A stretch of 64,000 bases of DNA. It comes from Asterias rubens (Eukaryota; Echinodermata; Asteroidea; Forcipulatida; Asteriidae). Every line of letters begins with the position of its first letter. Within the stretch, counting starts at the first letter, position 1. Below, piece by piece: positions 38,318 to 49,004 of the stretch. Location: assembly GCF_902459465.1 (NCBI RefSeq), contig NC_047066.1, positions 4,686,377-4,750,376 on the forward strand, read 5' to 3'. Below the pieces are notes generated by a model that made no database searches, had not been told where the DNA came from, and saw nothing but the letters and a program-made list of their open reading frames with translations. The translations under genes were made by a program, and so were the position numbers.

Positions 38318-39017
38318 TACACGAATTACGGTTTACCATTACACACAATGGACAGTTAATATTGGAAACCAAGACCTAAATTGTGTATTGATTATATGCA
38401 GCACACGCTGGTAAAAAACATGGCGTCACGACCTTCGTCTTTTTTTAAACTGGGAGAATAAGGTTTCAAGCTCATTTGATTTATTACAAACCGGTAGGAG
38501 CGACTATCGTACAAGAAGTAGGGTCTCATCTCTGCAACAAATATTCTGGGGAAGTATATTTTTGAGTTTGTAGGCTTTTACTAGACTCTTACGCTAGTGA
38601 CTGGTCGCTAGTGACGCTAAATCCCTTAAAACAAACTTTGTAACAAGATGATTACAAATCGAATGGTCGCACAGAATGTGTAAGAGGACTCTTATGGGTG
38701 CTATTGTGACATCTTTTTTGGGGCGTCGCCATTTGCAAACAACGAGTAAACAGTTAATCTGTCCATATGATCAATTTATCACTAAAATAAATGGTTCATG
38801 AGAGGGTTTATTCTTAAAGGTAGTCAGTGAAACTTTTAAGTGTCATACAATCATTGACTTCAACTGCATGCTATATATTACTTTAAAATATTTGTGCAAA
38901 TTGGCACCACTGTCCACAGAACCAACAGTTTACATTTGTGTCTACTGTTTAGAGCACTCATCAGATAATATTATGTATATTCTGGCATATTGTTTTTATT
39001 AATTTTGGTTTTTAACC
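38318..39017. other. Intergenic, nothing recognised
   Basis: Single-copy-looking AT-rich DNA downstream of mitofusin. No open frame or clear repeat. Confidence 0.5.
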
Positions 39018-39175
39018 ATACACCGATGTGTGTTTGCATGCACTGTTAACTCGGTACTTTCCCGAGTCCTGTGAAAAAATAGCACAGGCATGTTACTCGG
39101 GTGGGATTCGAACCCACAACCCTTGCAATTCTAGAGCAGTGTCTTACCAACTAGACTACCGAGGTTGCCGCCCAG
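39018..39175 (-). mobile_element. SINE with tRNA-like head ('ACACCGATGTG' family)
   Basis: On the minus strand the head reads cctcggtagtctagttggta, then a box B gggttcgaatcccaccc. The tail ends aacacacatcggtgt. The best preserved copy of this family in the window. Confidence 0.8.
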
Positions 39176-39275
39176 CTAGAGGCAGTTCGAATCCTATGTT
39201 TTGGCAGCGGGGTACCGCAATGATTCAAGAATTAGGCATATTTTATCTCTCATTCCAAATCAACGAGGGACAATA

Positions 39276-39475
39276 TTGTCATGGTTGAGTGGTCTAGTGG
39301 ACTACCTTCAAGTTCTGGTGGCTCAGTCAGCGGGGCGTGGGTTCGAATCCCGGTCCTGATACTTGTATCCTTGGGCAAGACACTTTATAACTACATTTGC
39401 GTCTCATCACCCAGGAGTAATTGGGTACCTTTGAGGGCAGAGATGGTTCTTGTGATTGATTTATTTTAGTGGGTA
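39276..39475 (+). mobile_element. SINE with tRNA-like head, plus strand
   Basis: atggttgagtggtctagtgg (box A region), then gcgtgggttcgaatcccggt (box B), then a tail gggcaagacactttataact...cacccaggag found in many animal tRNA-SINEs. Different from the neighbouring minus-strand SINE. Confidence 0.75.
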
Positions 39476-39683
39476 CGTTCTTGGCAGCACAGGCTGTGCA
39501 CTACCCGTCGAGCTGATATGGTTTGTGGAATGACACAAAGGCCCAGTGAAAAGGGGTAAAAGTGTCCAGAATCGTTCTTTTACCGGCATCTGATTTATCA
39601 GGATTTTTCTCAAAATCTCCTTTGGTCATCAAGTTGTCTTAAAAGGAGTAAAGCAGTCACCCAAGAGGGAAGGAAATAGTCCA

Positions 39684-39743
39684 CATATCCAAAGCTGTAG
39701 TTTTGTGTTTCTGGTGAAAAACAAAACTACAGCTTTGGATATG
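39684..39743. repeat. Near-perfect 60-bp hairpin
   Basis: Two 28-base arms (catatccaaagctgtagttt... and its mirror) pair at 27 of 28 positions around the tetraloop TGGT. Confidence 0.9.
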
Positions 39744-40189
39744 TATAAACCTTCCTGAATTGTAACATCTGAGACATTCGAATGTGCAAGTATATTCCAA
39801 AGGAGGTTTCTGCACAGTATAGGAAGATGATGATGATTCTGGGCCTAGTTTAGAGAGAAACCCAAGCCCTGCAAGCCATGTATCGCTAATTTGCACATTC
39901 TTCAAACCTCATCCCTCTATTTAATGGTTAGACAGTAGGAAGTTTTTTTTTCATTTTTAAGAACAAAGTCCATCTTTGTTTTTAGTAAGCCAGCCCATTT
40001 AATGAAAACAAAATGCTTTTCACTTTTTCTTTATTGTAAAAGAAAAACAATTATACATTTAAATGTTAGGTGGGTATTTTTTGTTTGAGTACAAATGATG
40101 TACCCTACCTTTTGATAGATGCATGCTTCATTATCATTAGTGTGGAAACCACTTTTGGAAGTGGGAGTGACCTGTCTTTGACATGTTTA

Positions 40190-40925
40190 ATGACACTACA
40201 GAATGGACTTAATAATGTTCACAAGTTATCTTGTGCCACTGTAGAATGATCTTGTAATGGTCAGAAGTGATCTTGTGCCAGCAGCCACTACAGAATGATC
40301 TTGTAATGATCAGGTGATCTATTACCACAGCAGAATGATCTTGTAATGATCAGGTGATCTATTACCACAGCAGAATGATCTTGCAATGATCAGGTGATCT
40401 TGTACCACAGCAGAATGATCTTGTAAGTGTCAGGCGATCTTGTGCCACTGCAGTATTGATTAGAAATGATCAGGTGATATATTGCCACTGCAGAATGATC
40501 TTGTAATGGTCAGGTGATCTTGTGCCACTGCAGTATTGATTAGAAATAATCAGGTGATCTATTGCCACTGCAGAATGATCTTGCAATGATCAGGTGATCT
40601 ATTGCCACTGCAGAATGATCTTGTAATGGTCAGGTGATCTTGTGCCACTGCAGTATTGATTAGAAATGATCAGGTGATCTATTGCCACTGCAGAATGATC
40701 TTGTAATGGTCAGGTGATCTTGTGCCACTGCAGTATTGATTAGAAATGATCAGGTGATCTATTGCCACTGCAGAATGATCTTGCAATGATCAGGTGATCT
40801 ATTGCCACTGCAGAATGATTTTGTAATGGTCAGGTGATCTTGTGCCACTGCAGGATTGATTAGAAATAATCAGGTGATCTATTGCCACTGCAGAATGATC
40901 TTGTAATGGTCACTGGTAATCAAGT
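40190..40925 (+). repeat. 40-bp minisatellite with higher-order structure
   Basis: Unit: ccactgcagaatgatcttgt-aatggtcaggtgatcttgtg. Three unit types alternate: aatgatcttgtaatggtca, tattgattagaaatgatca and aatgatcttgcaatgatca. They form a repeated 80-120 bp pattern from about 40,450 on, while the 5' units are more diverged. Confidence 0.95.
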
Positions 40926-40966
40926 GCCATTACATGTACATAATTGACTTGTAATGGCAAAGTGAT

Positions 40967-41174
40967 CAGGGGCCAATTTCATAGAGCTGCTTAAGCAAAA
41001 AAATTGCTTAAGCACGAAAATGCCACATACATTGCTTGTGACTGGTATTTAGCTGTTGTTTACTTAGCATAACAATTGAGTGGAGTCTTGGCCGGTAATC
41101 AGATTTTACTAAGCAAATATTGTTTTGCTTAAGCAAAATTTTGTGCTTAAGCAGCTCTATGAAATTGGGCCCTG
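40967..41174. mobile_element. MITE, 'GGGCCCAATTTCATAGAGC' family, copy 3
   Basis: caggggccaatttcatagag at the left, ctctatgaaattgggccctg at the right, with gcttaagca mirrored inside. Directly follows the 40-bp minisatellite. Confidence 0.85.
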
Positions 41175-41429
41175 GGCTATCTTCTCACAACCTTTTTACT
41201 ATTTTTGTGCAATTTTTATAAACCTACTGCAAGTTTTTTGTTTGCCCTTTCTTTCTATTGTACAAACTTGTTGTTCAAGTGCAACATGGAAAAAATGATC
41301 TTAACAATTTGTATTCAGCAATTTCATTTGAGGTTGTTTCATTATGATAATCCAATGTGACGCTAACCTAGACAATGAAATCAGTTGGTGTTTTTAATTC
41401 ATATAGAGGTGATGAATTGCCTGAATTAA

Positions 41430-42260
41430 TTTGCATTAAATTTTTTTGGCTCTGGATCTCGCTGTGAATCGAGCTGGGAATCTGGCTATGAATCTAACTA
41501 TGAATCTGGCTACATGTATAGACCCAGCTTTGGATCACTCCATATTAAAGTCTAGCTACATAGATAGACCTAGTCTTGGCCCAAGACGTCAGTGCTCGAT
41601 ATTGGATAGTGTATAACGCTCAGTTGTAAATCGCTAAAGCGTACCCTCTTTAACTGGAGAGCTTGACTGGCGAGCTTGAATTCTAGACTAGTCTGGAGTT
41701 GCTCACCAGTCAAGCTCTCCAGTCAAAGAGGGCGCGCTTCGGCGATTTACAACTGAGCAAAGTACACTATCCAATATCGAGCATTGTTGTCTTGGGCCAA
41801 GACTAAGATAGACCTGGCTATGGATCTGGCTACATATAGATCCAGCTTTGGATCTCGCCATAAGTCTAGCTACGTCGATAGACCTGGCTATGGATCTGGC
41901 TACATGTATAGATCCAGCTTAAGATATGGCTGTTCTAGCCGTGTATCTGGCTACATAGATAGACCTGGCTATGGATCTGGCTACGTGTATAGATCCAGCT
42001 TAAGATATGGCTGTTCTAGCCGTATATCTGGCTACATAGATAGACCTGGCTATGGATCTGGCTACGTGTATAGATCCAGCTTAAGATGTGGCTGTTGTTC
42101 TAGCCGTATATCTGGCTACATAGATAGACCTGTCTTATGGATCTGGCTACGTGTATAGATCCAGCTTAAGATATGGCTGTTCTAGCCGTATATCTGGCTA
42201 CATAGATAGACCTGTCTTATGGATCTGGCTTATATAGGTCTGGATTGTGGGTCTGGCTAA
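41430..42260 (+). repeat. Minisatellite of about 81-bp units, interrupted by a MITE
   Basis: Units of about 81 bp (ggctacatagatagacctgg, ctatggatctggctacgtgt, atagatccagcttaagatat, ggctgttctagccgtatatc) recur at least four times from 41,880 to 42,235, with shorter degenerate units before. The open frame 41,784-42,158 encodes a repeated 27-aa unit rich in Gly, Tyr, Ser and Arg (GYIDRPGYGSGYVYRSSLRY). Confidence 0.9.
41571..41805. mobile_element. 235-bp palindromic MITE with exact 9-bp target duplication
   Basis: Ends tagtcttggcccaagac and gtcttgggccaagacta are perfect inverted repeats and similarity continues nearly to the centre (ttggagagcttgactgg-like arms). AGATAGACC flanks both ends (41,562-41,570 and 41,806-41,814) and is a single word in the uninterrupted minisatellite unit. 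A 9-bp TSD with long TIRs fits Mutator-like non-autonomous elements. Confidence 0.9.
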
Positions 42261-43344
42261 TGGTCTGGCTATGGATCCCATTGTGGTCATAGTTTATTGG
42301 CTGTCTGTATGAGACCTCAAAGTGTTGGACACCTAGACTAATCTTTGACGATTATTTTGAAAATGAATTTATTTGCCAATGTGCTTTTGGCGTATAAACC
42401 CAACAGTGAAAAACGATTGTACTCATTTTTACTCCAAAATACATTAGTAGACTTAAGTGTATTATGCTATATAAATATTAAGTTTGACCACTCTTTTATA
42501 AAGGGTATTGAATTTTTATTTCAAAATCAAACATACAAGGTTTTACAAATTTTGTATTATTTTGTAAAATATTATAGTTGATGAAATTTTCCGGGAAAAA
42601 AAAAGTCAGGAAAAAATACATACAACAAATGCCCCCTGATGAATTTTGGTTGTTTCCTTGTACATACTTCTGAATGTATTTGTTGTCAAAATTGAATTAT
42701 CTTGCCAAGTTGTAAGGTTTTTTTTTGTGTGAATTCCTTTTTTTTTTAATAAAATGAAATTGGTTGCAGTTAAAGGCACTAGGCACTGGTAAACTGATTC
42801 TGCAAAGCAATACTATTCTGTGTTTAGCGAGTGCTTATGAAGTTGGGACTTGACAGGTTGCTTGGTGTTGTTATTTGGTCTCCGTTCAAGTAGCCGAAGA
42901 AGAAAAATTGCCAGGACACTTTTACCCAGTTTCAGTGAATTGATTCATACATACATTGGCCCAATTTCATGGCTTGGCTTACTGCGAGACTCTGCGCTTA
43001 TGGCACATTTTTGTTCGACAGCCTATCACATCCCTCCCAGATAGAATCACATGCTTCACCGGATACTGTAAGCACAACTGTTTGGGCTTAGCAGTGACAA
43101 GACATTTGAACTAATGAACAATTGAACTTATTATGTTGTAGAGTGTCATATTAATAAATTAACTTTAAAAGAAAAGTGTGTCAGTTGTAGTGCCAAATGA
43201 TTTATAAGTTTGTTCTTTTCCCATACGGAAGAAAAATTGCATCGTGGTCCACACCCCTTAGTCCGTTCAGAGCCCTTGCCCCCCTCCCAGAAAAAAACTG
43301 GGGAAAAAAAGAAGAAAAAAAAGAAAACTAAACAAATAAGTAAA
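42261..43344. other. Intergenic, repeat fragments only
   Basis: Contains a fragment of the GGGCCCAATTTCAT MITE family at about 42,958-43,090 (ggcccaatttcatggcttgg...) and AT-rich DNA. The 78-codon frame at 42,345 is low-complexity and shows no domain. Confidence 0.5.
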
Positions 43345-43740
43345 TTAAAGGCACTGTATACACGTTGATAATTGTCAAAGACCAGTGTTCTCACTTGGTG
43401 TATCCCATCATAAGCATAAAATAACAAGCCAGTGAACATTTGGGCTCATTTGGTCATCGAAGTTGTGAGAAAATGATGAAAGGAAAAAACACCCTTGTTG
43501 GACGAATTTGTTTGCTTTCAGATAGGAATAAAAGACTTCTGGCTAGAAGTCTTTTATTATTTTAGTGAGAAAATACCTCTTTCTCAAAAACTGCGTAACT
43601 TCAGAGGGAGTCGTTTCCCACAATGTTTTGATATACTATCAACATCTCTCCAATGCTCATTACCAAGTCAGTTTTTAAGTTCATATTATTTGTTTTGAGT
43701 AAATTACCAAACTAGTACCTTCCCTTTAATACAAAAAAGT
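43345..43740. mobile_element. 'gtggacact-attggtaatt' MITE family copy
   Basis: Starts taaaggcactgtatacacgt, includes gacttctggctagaagtctt and gagaaaatacctctttctca, and ends accttccctttaat. It lies about 130 bp downstream of the stop codon of the minus-strand secreted-protein gene. Confidence 0.75.
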
Positions 43741-43866
43741 AAACAAAATTAAGAATCTATTATTAATGAATTCTTTGTCCCTGCTTCCCCCATAAAGAAA
43801 GTCAATGGACATGCGTTATTCTTCAGTGTACACCGTAGTTGGCATGCAGTTAACATGGGTAACCTT

Positions 43867-46404
43867 CTACGTCAATGCAATCCGCGGAGGTGCTAATTTT
43901 GGGGTAGGTGTAGGTGCTTCTTTCGGGGTAGGTGTCCCTTCTTTTGAGGTAGGCTCAGCTGATGTAGCGGCCAGAAAATCTGTTGTATGAAGAGATAGAA
44001 TAGAGTAATTTCGGGTCAATCTCCCAGTTGTCGACACCCGAACTTGCTTATCATTATACAGGATCTTCTAGTGTAAATATGAACATAAATATAAAGTCCC
44101 TCCACTGGCTTCCCATCATCGAGCGCATCGCCTTTAAGATCCTCATTCTCGTTTTCCAGTCACTTCAAGGAAATTCACCGGACTACATGACAGACATCAT
44201 CAGTCGACATCTACCGTCACGTAGCCTTCGTTCAAGCAGCGCCTTGCAACTTACTGTCCCCCGCACCAGTCACTCTTTGGGAGATCGGTCCTTTTCACAT
44301 GCTGCTCCCAAACTCTGGAACAATCTACCCCTTGAAATTCGTCAGTCTTCTTCATTGACTGTATTTAAATCCTGCTTAAAAACCCACCTGTTTTCCTCAC
44401 GTTTTTGAGATTAATTTGTTGTTCTTTTCTTTTCTTTCTTTTCTATTTGTTAGTGCGCCATGAGCGTCAGTCATGGCGGATACCGGCGCCTTATAAATTT
44501 TCATTATTATGGTTGACCAGCTGATCCAGACAACAATTTGATGGGGGAAAATCTGTCAGGTGGAGCACGTGAGCGCGGAGTGCGAAGGGCTTAACTGCGT
44601 GGGGTACTATAGTTCTTGATGCTCTGTTGCAATTCTATAATTGATGATGGAATTGGGCTTTTGGTCAAAAAGTGAAGGGCCTAACCTAAAATCGGATATT
44701 AAGTGTATTACCCTTACCTGGGCAGTTGAAATATTGAAGAATGCTCTGCTGGTCCCGCGTGAACAGCGGCTTGTCCGTGAACTCTCGACCACCGTCCTCA
44801 TCGAGCTGACTATGCCGTCCAGCTAGGCTCACGCCTCCTGGTCTGATTTGGGTGCAGCTGCACCGTCCATCGTAGTCTTTGCAAGGCATCAACCAGCGGA
44901 GATGGCCACGGTCGTCTACCTCTTGCCCGTAGTAGCAAACCCTTGCTTTGACATGCTCAATGCTCCAGAGAGTTGCTGTTATGAAACAAGTTGCATAATT
45001 TAATAGATGGAAAGTTGCATCGGGGTAATAAAGAATATTATTTTTGGTTTTTACCCTTTTATACACCGATGTGTGTTAAACTGTTAGCACGGTATACTCA
45101 GTACTTACTCTAGGCATCTAGGTATGTGAAAAAAACACAGGCATATTACTCGGGTGGGTTTTGAACCCACGACCTTAGCAGTTTCAGTTCATTGCCATAC
45201 CAACTAGTGGCATATTAAACTGCTCACAAAAAGTAAGGAAACTTTTTTCAATACAGTTTTGTCGTTATTATTTGATACTCTCTTTGTATATGGTATATAT
45301 CAATGGAAAGCTGAACTGTTCCTCTTTAAAATGATACCACATTTGCAATGATAACATGTTGCTGAACTTGGCTACACGAATAACAATGAGGCAAAGTCAC
45401 ATATCAAATGTGCCAAAATTACCGTTGTCTGTGAATGGTCATTAGGTAATGCTCAATAACCAAACCGATCAAGCTTTTCAGAACCATTAATGGTTTACAC
45501 AATGATTTGCACCAGTGAGCTCATCGGACATAAACCCTCATCTCATGAAAAACACCTTGTTTGATGGGTATTTGCAAGACGATATTCTACAGCCGAATGC
45601 AGTCCCATACTTGCAGACTCTTCAACCAAATGCCATATTTTAAGATGACAACGCTCGCCCCCTTCGATCCCTACTTGTGACTGACTACCTGAAAAATGTT
45701 GGGGTGCACCGGATGGATTGGCCTGCTAACAGTCCAGACCTGAATCCCATGGAACATCTGTGGGACCAGCTTGGCCTCACTGTCCGCGCCAGAACCACCT
45801 ACACATCAACTGTGGCTGACCTAACCAGGTTCCTTAAAGAATGGATTGCCATCCCTCATCATAAGCGCATCACAAGACTTGTGTGCAGCAATGAGAAGAA
45901 GGTGCCAGGCTGTCATCAACGCCTTCGGATCATCCACTCTTACTGAACTTTTTGTATAAATAAAGTGTATTAAGATCAGTAAGTTGTCTTGCTCTATACC
46001 AAACTTCTTGTCTCAATAAAGTGGATTAAGATCAGTAAGTTGTCTTGCTTGTGTGAACTACATTGTCAATTTGATTGTTCACACAGTAACACAAAATTGC
46101 TAATTTTGGCACATTTGATTTGTGACTTTGTCTCATTCTTATTAACGTGGTCAAGTCCAGCAACATGTAATCATTGCAACTGTGGTATCATTTTAAAGAG
46201 GAACAGTTCAGCTTTGCATTGATATATACCATATACAAAGAGAGTATTAAATAATAACAAATACATGTATACTGGATTGAAAAAAGTTTCCTTACTTTTT
46301 GTGAGTAGTTTACATAAATGCTTTTAAAACATGTACCTTCACAAAACAAAACAAAACTTACCACCAACAAAAGTGACGAAGACTGCCATTCGCAAGCTAG
46401 TCAT
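43867..46404 (-). CDS. Predicted small secreted Cys-containing protein, 137 aa, three exons
   Basis: Minus-strand exons: 46404-46362, 44975-44718, 43979-43867; 414 nt, TAG stop. Both introns are phase 1 with good sites (gtaagt, gtaagg; pyrimidine-rich acceptors). The first 25 residues (MTSLRMAVFVTFVG, then ATLWSIEHVKA) look like a signal peptide. Residues 27-62 (VCYYGQEVDDRGHLRW, MPCKDYDGRCSCTQIRPGG) hold four cysteines (28, 46, 53, 55) in a spacing loosely like the start of a von Willebrand factor C domain; Cys99 is the fifth. The tail (about 104-137) is a Pro/Thr/Lys-rich stretch with a GTPTPKEAPTPTPK repeat. I do not recognise the family. An SINE and a Tc1 relic occupy intron 1 and a LINE fragment intron 2. 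Exon 2 is the most secure; exons 1 and 3 rest on frame and splice agreement. Confidence 0.55.
44060..44408 (+). mobile_element. LINE (CR1/L2-like) reverse-transcriptase C-terminal fragment
   Basis: The open frame reads SLHWLPIIERIAFKILILVF, then ...LPSRSLRSSS..., APKLWNNLPLEIRQSS and FKSCLKTHLFSSRF-stop. This is the conserved C-terminal tail of non-LTR retrotransposon ORF2 proteins. 5'-truncated, as is usual for LINE copies. It lies antisense in intron 2 of the secreted-protein gene. Confidence 0.85.
45060..45212 (-). mobile_element. SINE with tRNA-like head ('ACACCGATGTG' family)
   Basis: tacaccgatgtgtgttaaac, then attactcgggtgggttttga and acccacgaccttagcag. It directly abuts the Tc1 element at 45,218. 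Confidence 0.75.
45218..46310 (+). mobile_element. Tc1/mariner element relic with long TIRs and TA duplication
   Basis: Both ends start aactrctcacaaaaagtaag and are flanked by TA (45,216-45,217 and 46,311-46,312). The TIRs run at least 115 bp (to tggtatcattttaaagagga, mirrored). At 1093 bp it is shorter than the roughly 1.6 kb of an intact element. Inserted in intron 1 of the minus-strand secreted-protein gene. Confidence 0.95.
45590..45946 (+). pseudogene. Tc1-family transposase, C-terminal remnant
   Basis: Frame reads LQPNAVPYLQTLQPNAIF, stop, DDNARPLRSLLVTDYL, then MDWPANSPDLNPMEHLWDQL and a basic C-terminus ending RLRIIHSY-stop. The catalytic-core end typical of Tc1 transposases (DxNARPH-like, NSPDLNPxExxW) is clear. 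A TAA replaces the expected Gln before DDNARP, and the N-terminal DNA-binding part is missing. Confidence 0.9.
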
Positions 46405-47084
46405 GTTCTACCTGTATAGGCGTACACAGTAAACACACGTTGGGTGTGATTGATGAAGGAGTTATCAGGCTGATTTGAATCGATGTGTTGTGATACAGTA
46501 GACTCTTAATAACAGAGTCTCTGTGACTGGCCAAATTACCTCTTTATACCAGGAACGTTGTTATAAGAGGGCAGCAAAACAAAGAAATACAGAGCAGAAA
46601 AAGATTTGAGACGTAATTCAGAATGTACTTTTTATAAGCAGAATTACCTCTTTGTAAACAGTGCTCTTTATTTAACAAGAATCAGCTGTATAATGCGTTT
46701 GACAACAAAAGCTTTCAAGCATCTTTCTTTAGCATCCGTGCGGAGTGGTAATATTATATATTGGCCGTGCTAATTGAAAATCAATTTTGCCGACCTCGAG
46801 TTATCAGATTTTACGCTATAAAATCTTATTTAGGGCCTACTCTTGCTAATTGTGTTACGGTTTCCATGACAACATTTCTTTGTAGAACCAACACGAACTT
46901 GCCATGAACTGAACTGTTGTTGCTAAAACTGCATTCATCTCTTACTGCTGCTATTGTGACTCAATCTAAAGGGAGAGTATTGGTATACATACTAATTGAA
47001 ACAAAAAACCACAATCAATTGGTAAGAAGCACATTGCAGCTGTTGATAATTTATAGCATTTTAAGAAAAAAAAACAAAAAAAAA
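46405..47084. other. Upstream flank of the secreted-protein gene; nothing else recognised
   Basis: AT-rich DNA without conserved coding sequence. The promoter of the minus-strand gene should lie here. Confidence 0.4.
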
Positions 47085-47165
47085 ACAAGGGGTTAGTCTA
47101 GCATTTCGAAATTGAGCTTAAATTAAAAAAAATCACAAGGGGTAAGTCCAGCCTTTTAAAGGGTA
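47085..47165 (+). repeat. Two outlying units of the GGGGTAAGTCC minisatellite
   Basis: acaaggggttagtctagcat and cacaaggggtaagtccagcc, 54 bp apart, match the main array at 48,000-48,430. A TIR element at 47,315-47,946 now separates them from it. Confidence 0.85.
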
Positions 47166-47314
47166 CATGTACTTTTTCCTAACAAAAACCACAATGTCAA
47201 CAGATTTACATTAAACTTACACAGTTTGAAGATTATGATAGTAGAAAGCTTCCCTTGAAATTTTACTTACTGAGGTGCTGTAGTTTTTGAGAAATGAGCA
47301 AATGGAGAAATGAG

Positions 47315-47946
47315 CATGGAGGAAGGAAGAGAAGGAGCTCGAACGACCCGCAAAACCGCAGAGTAACAAAAGAATACTCTGACAATGCCCCTGTCTGGCC
47401 AGTGGAAAAAACATATGAGACCTCCAGCTGGACGGCCGATTAACGAGTATGATTAAATCTCTTTGTACAGAACGTGTGGTACCGCCAGTCTGCGCTCTGG
47501 CCTGCGTGTAAAGTTGAATCATTGGAGACAAGAATTGTGAATAATTATTCTCGTTTTCATTTACCGTTTGTGGTGTTTCACGGAAACATCATGGCATATT
47601 TTAACATTTTTTGTGACTTTCCGGTCACTAGCGGTGATTCAAAATTTGGGTATTAGCACACGAGGGTGGTTGGTATTCAATTGTATTTTTCGATTTGGTG
47701 GGCACAAGTGTACACAATTTTTATCAGGTCTCAAAAAAGTTGTTTTTCTGTATTATATCCATACGACATACGACACCATAGTTGAGTGAAGAACCAAGTG
47801 CGCACGCGCAAACTCACATACGCCAGGTCGCCCATTGTCTGTGTAAGGTATGTGGGTGATTACGAGGTATCGTTAAACAGTTGCGGTACCACGGGTTCGA
47901 CTTTTGAAGTCCCTTCGTTCGAGCTCCTTCTCTTCCTTCCTCCATG
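47315..47946. mobile_element. 632-bp TIR element
   Basis: catggaggaaggaagagaag followed by gagctcgaacga at the left is mirrored exactly at the right (tcgttcgagctc, then cttctcttccttcctccatg). No transposase recognised; the open frames inside have no known domain. Confidence 0.8.
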
Positions 47947-47999
47947 GTAAAAGTAATAATTTTCGTCTCAGTTTTAGCATGTAAAAGCGTATTAACATT

Positions 48000-48430
48000 A
48001 CAAGGGGTAAGTCCAGCATTTTAAGCAAATTTTAGCTTAAATTGAAAAAAATCACAAGGGGTAAGTCCAGCATTTTAAGCGCATTGGAGCTTAAATTGAA
48101 AAAAATCACAAGGGGTAAGTCCAGCATTTTTAGCAAATTTGAGCTTAGAATTGAAAAAAATCACAAGGGGTAAGTCCAGCATTTTTAGCAAATTTGAGCT
48201 TAGAATTGAAAACAAATCACAAGGGGTAAGTCCAGCATTTTTAACGCATTGGAGCTTAAATTGAAAAAAATCACAAGGGGTAAGTCCAGCATTTTAAGCG
48301 CATTGGAGCTTAAATTGAAAAAAATCACAAGCATTTTTAGCAAATTGGAGCTTAAATTACAAAATATCAGAAGGGGTAAGTCCAGCGATTTAAGCGAATT
48401 TGAGCTTAAATTGGAAAATTTCACCAGGGG
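48000..48430 (+). repeat. 54-56-bp minisatellite with a splice-donor-like word in each unit
   Basis: Unit: cacaaggggtaagtccagca-ttttaagc(g/a)-cattggagctt-aaattgaaaaaaat. GGGGTAAGTCC occurs at about 48,004, 48,058, 48,112, 48,167, 48,223, 48,277 and 48,373. One unit near 48,330 lacks the word and the last has ggggtaggg. Confidence 0.95.
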
Positions 48431-49004
48431 TAGGGCCTAACCCTTGGGGAAATTTGCGATATTTTGACACCTTTTTCATTAAACAAAAATGCCAGCCCTT
48501 CCCCTTACCTTTAACCTTCTAGGATTTGTTTGTAGTTTTGTCCATTCATGGTCAAATCCGTACTTCATCCCCATAGTGTCTGTTTTTTTTTAAAGAATTT
48601 TTTAAGAGAGTTCTTTATTTTAGGTGCAGGCACTTTTTTTTAAACTTCATTTATGAATAGTCCAAATACTACAACACTTGTTTAATTTTTATAAAAATCC
48701 ACAGTTTGACCTTGAATTGTATTACTGTTGGGCGCTAATGGAAAGGGTAATAGTTGTTTTATCCCTTTTTAGAAAAAAAAAATCTATAATAAAATATTCC
48801 CATTATTTTTGAGGGCCTATAAGTTTGCAACATGTATAGCGTTATTTGGACAACTTGACTTAAGGGATAAAGAAACAGCAATCTGGAACTATTAAGTGTT
48901 TCATAACAATTTCTTTTTAATAAATTTGTCTTGTTTAGATTCATCCACACAGTGTCTATTTACATCATTTATGAATAAAAGCACATTTTAAAGTTTAGTT
49001 TAGG
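48431..49004. other. Intergenic, nothing recognised
   Basis: AT-rich DNA between the minisatellite and a MITE. No coding signal. Confidence 0.5.

Noticed and set aside
39085-39175. Possible functional minus-strand tRNA
   Set aside because: The body is tRNA-like, but the flanks and tail are shared with copies at 31,978 and 45,060, so it is a dispersed SINE.
39281-39360. Possible functional tRNA gene on the plus strand (gtggtctagtgg ... gggttcgaatcccgg)
   Set aside because: Acceptor stem does not pair and it runs into a SINE tail; called a SINE.
40190-40925. CRISPR-like regular repeat spacing
   Set aside because: A continuous 40-bp tandem minisatellite without unique spacers, in a eukaryotic genome; no cas-like genes.
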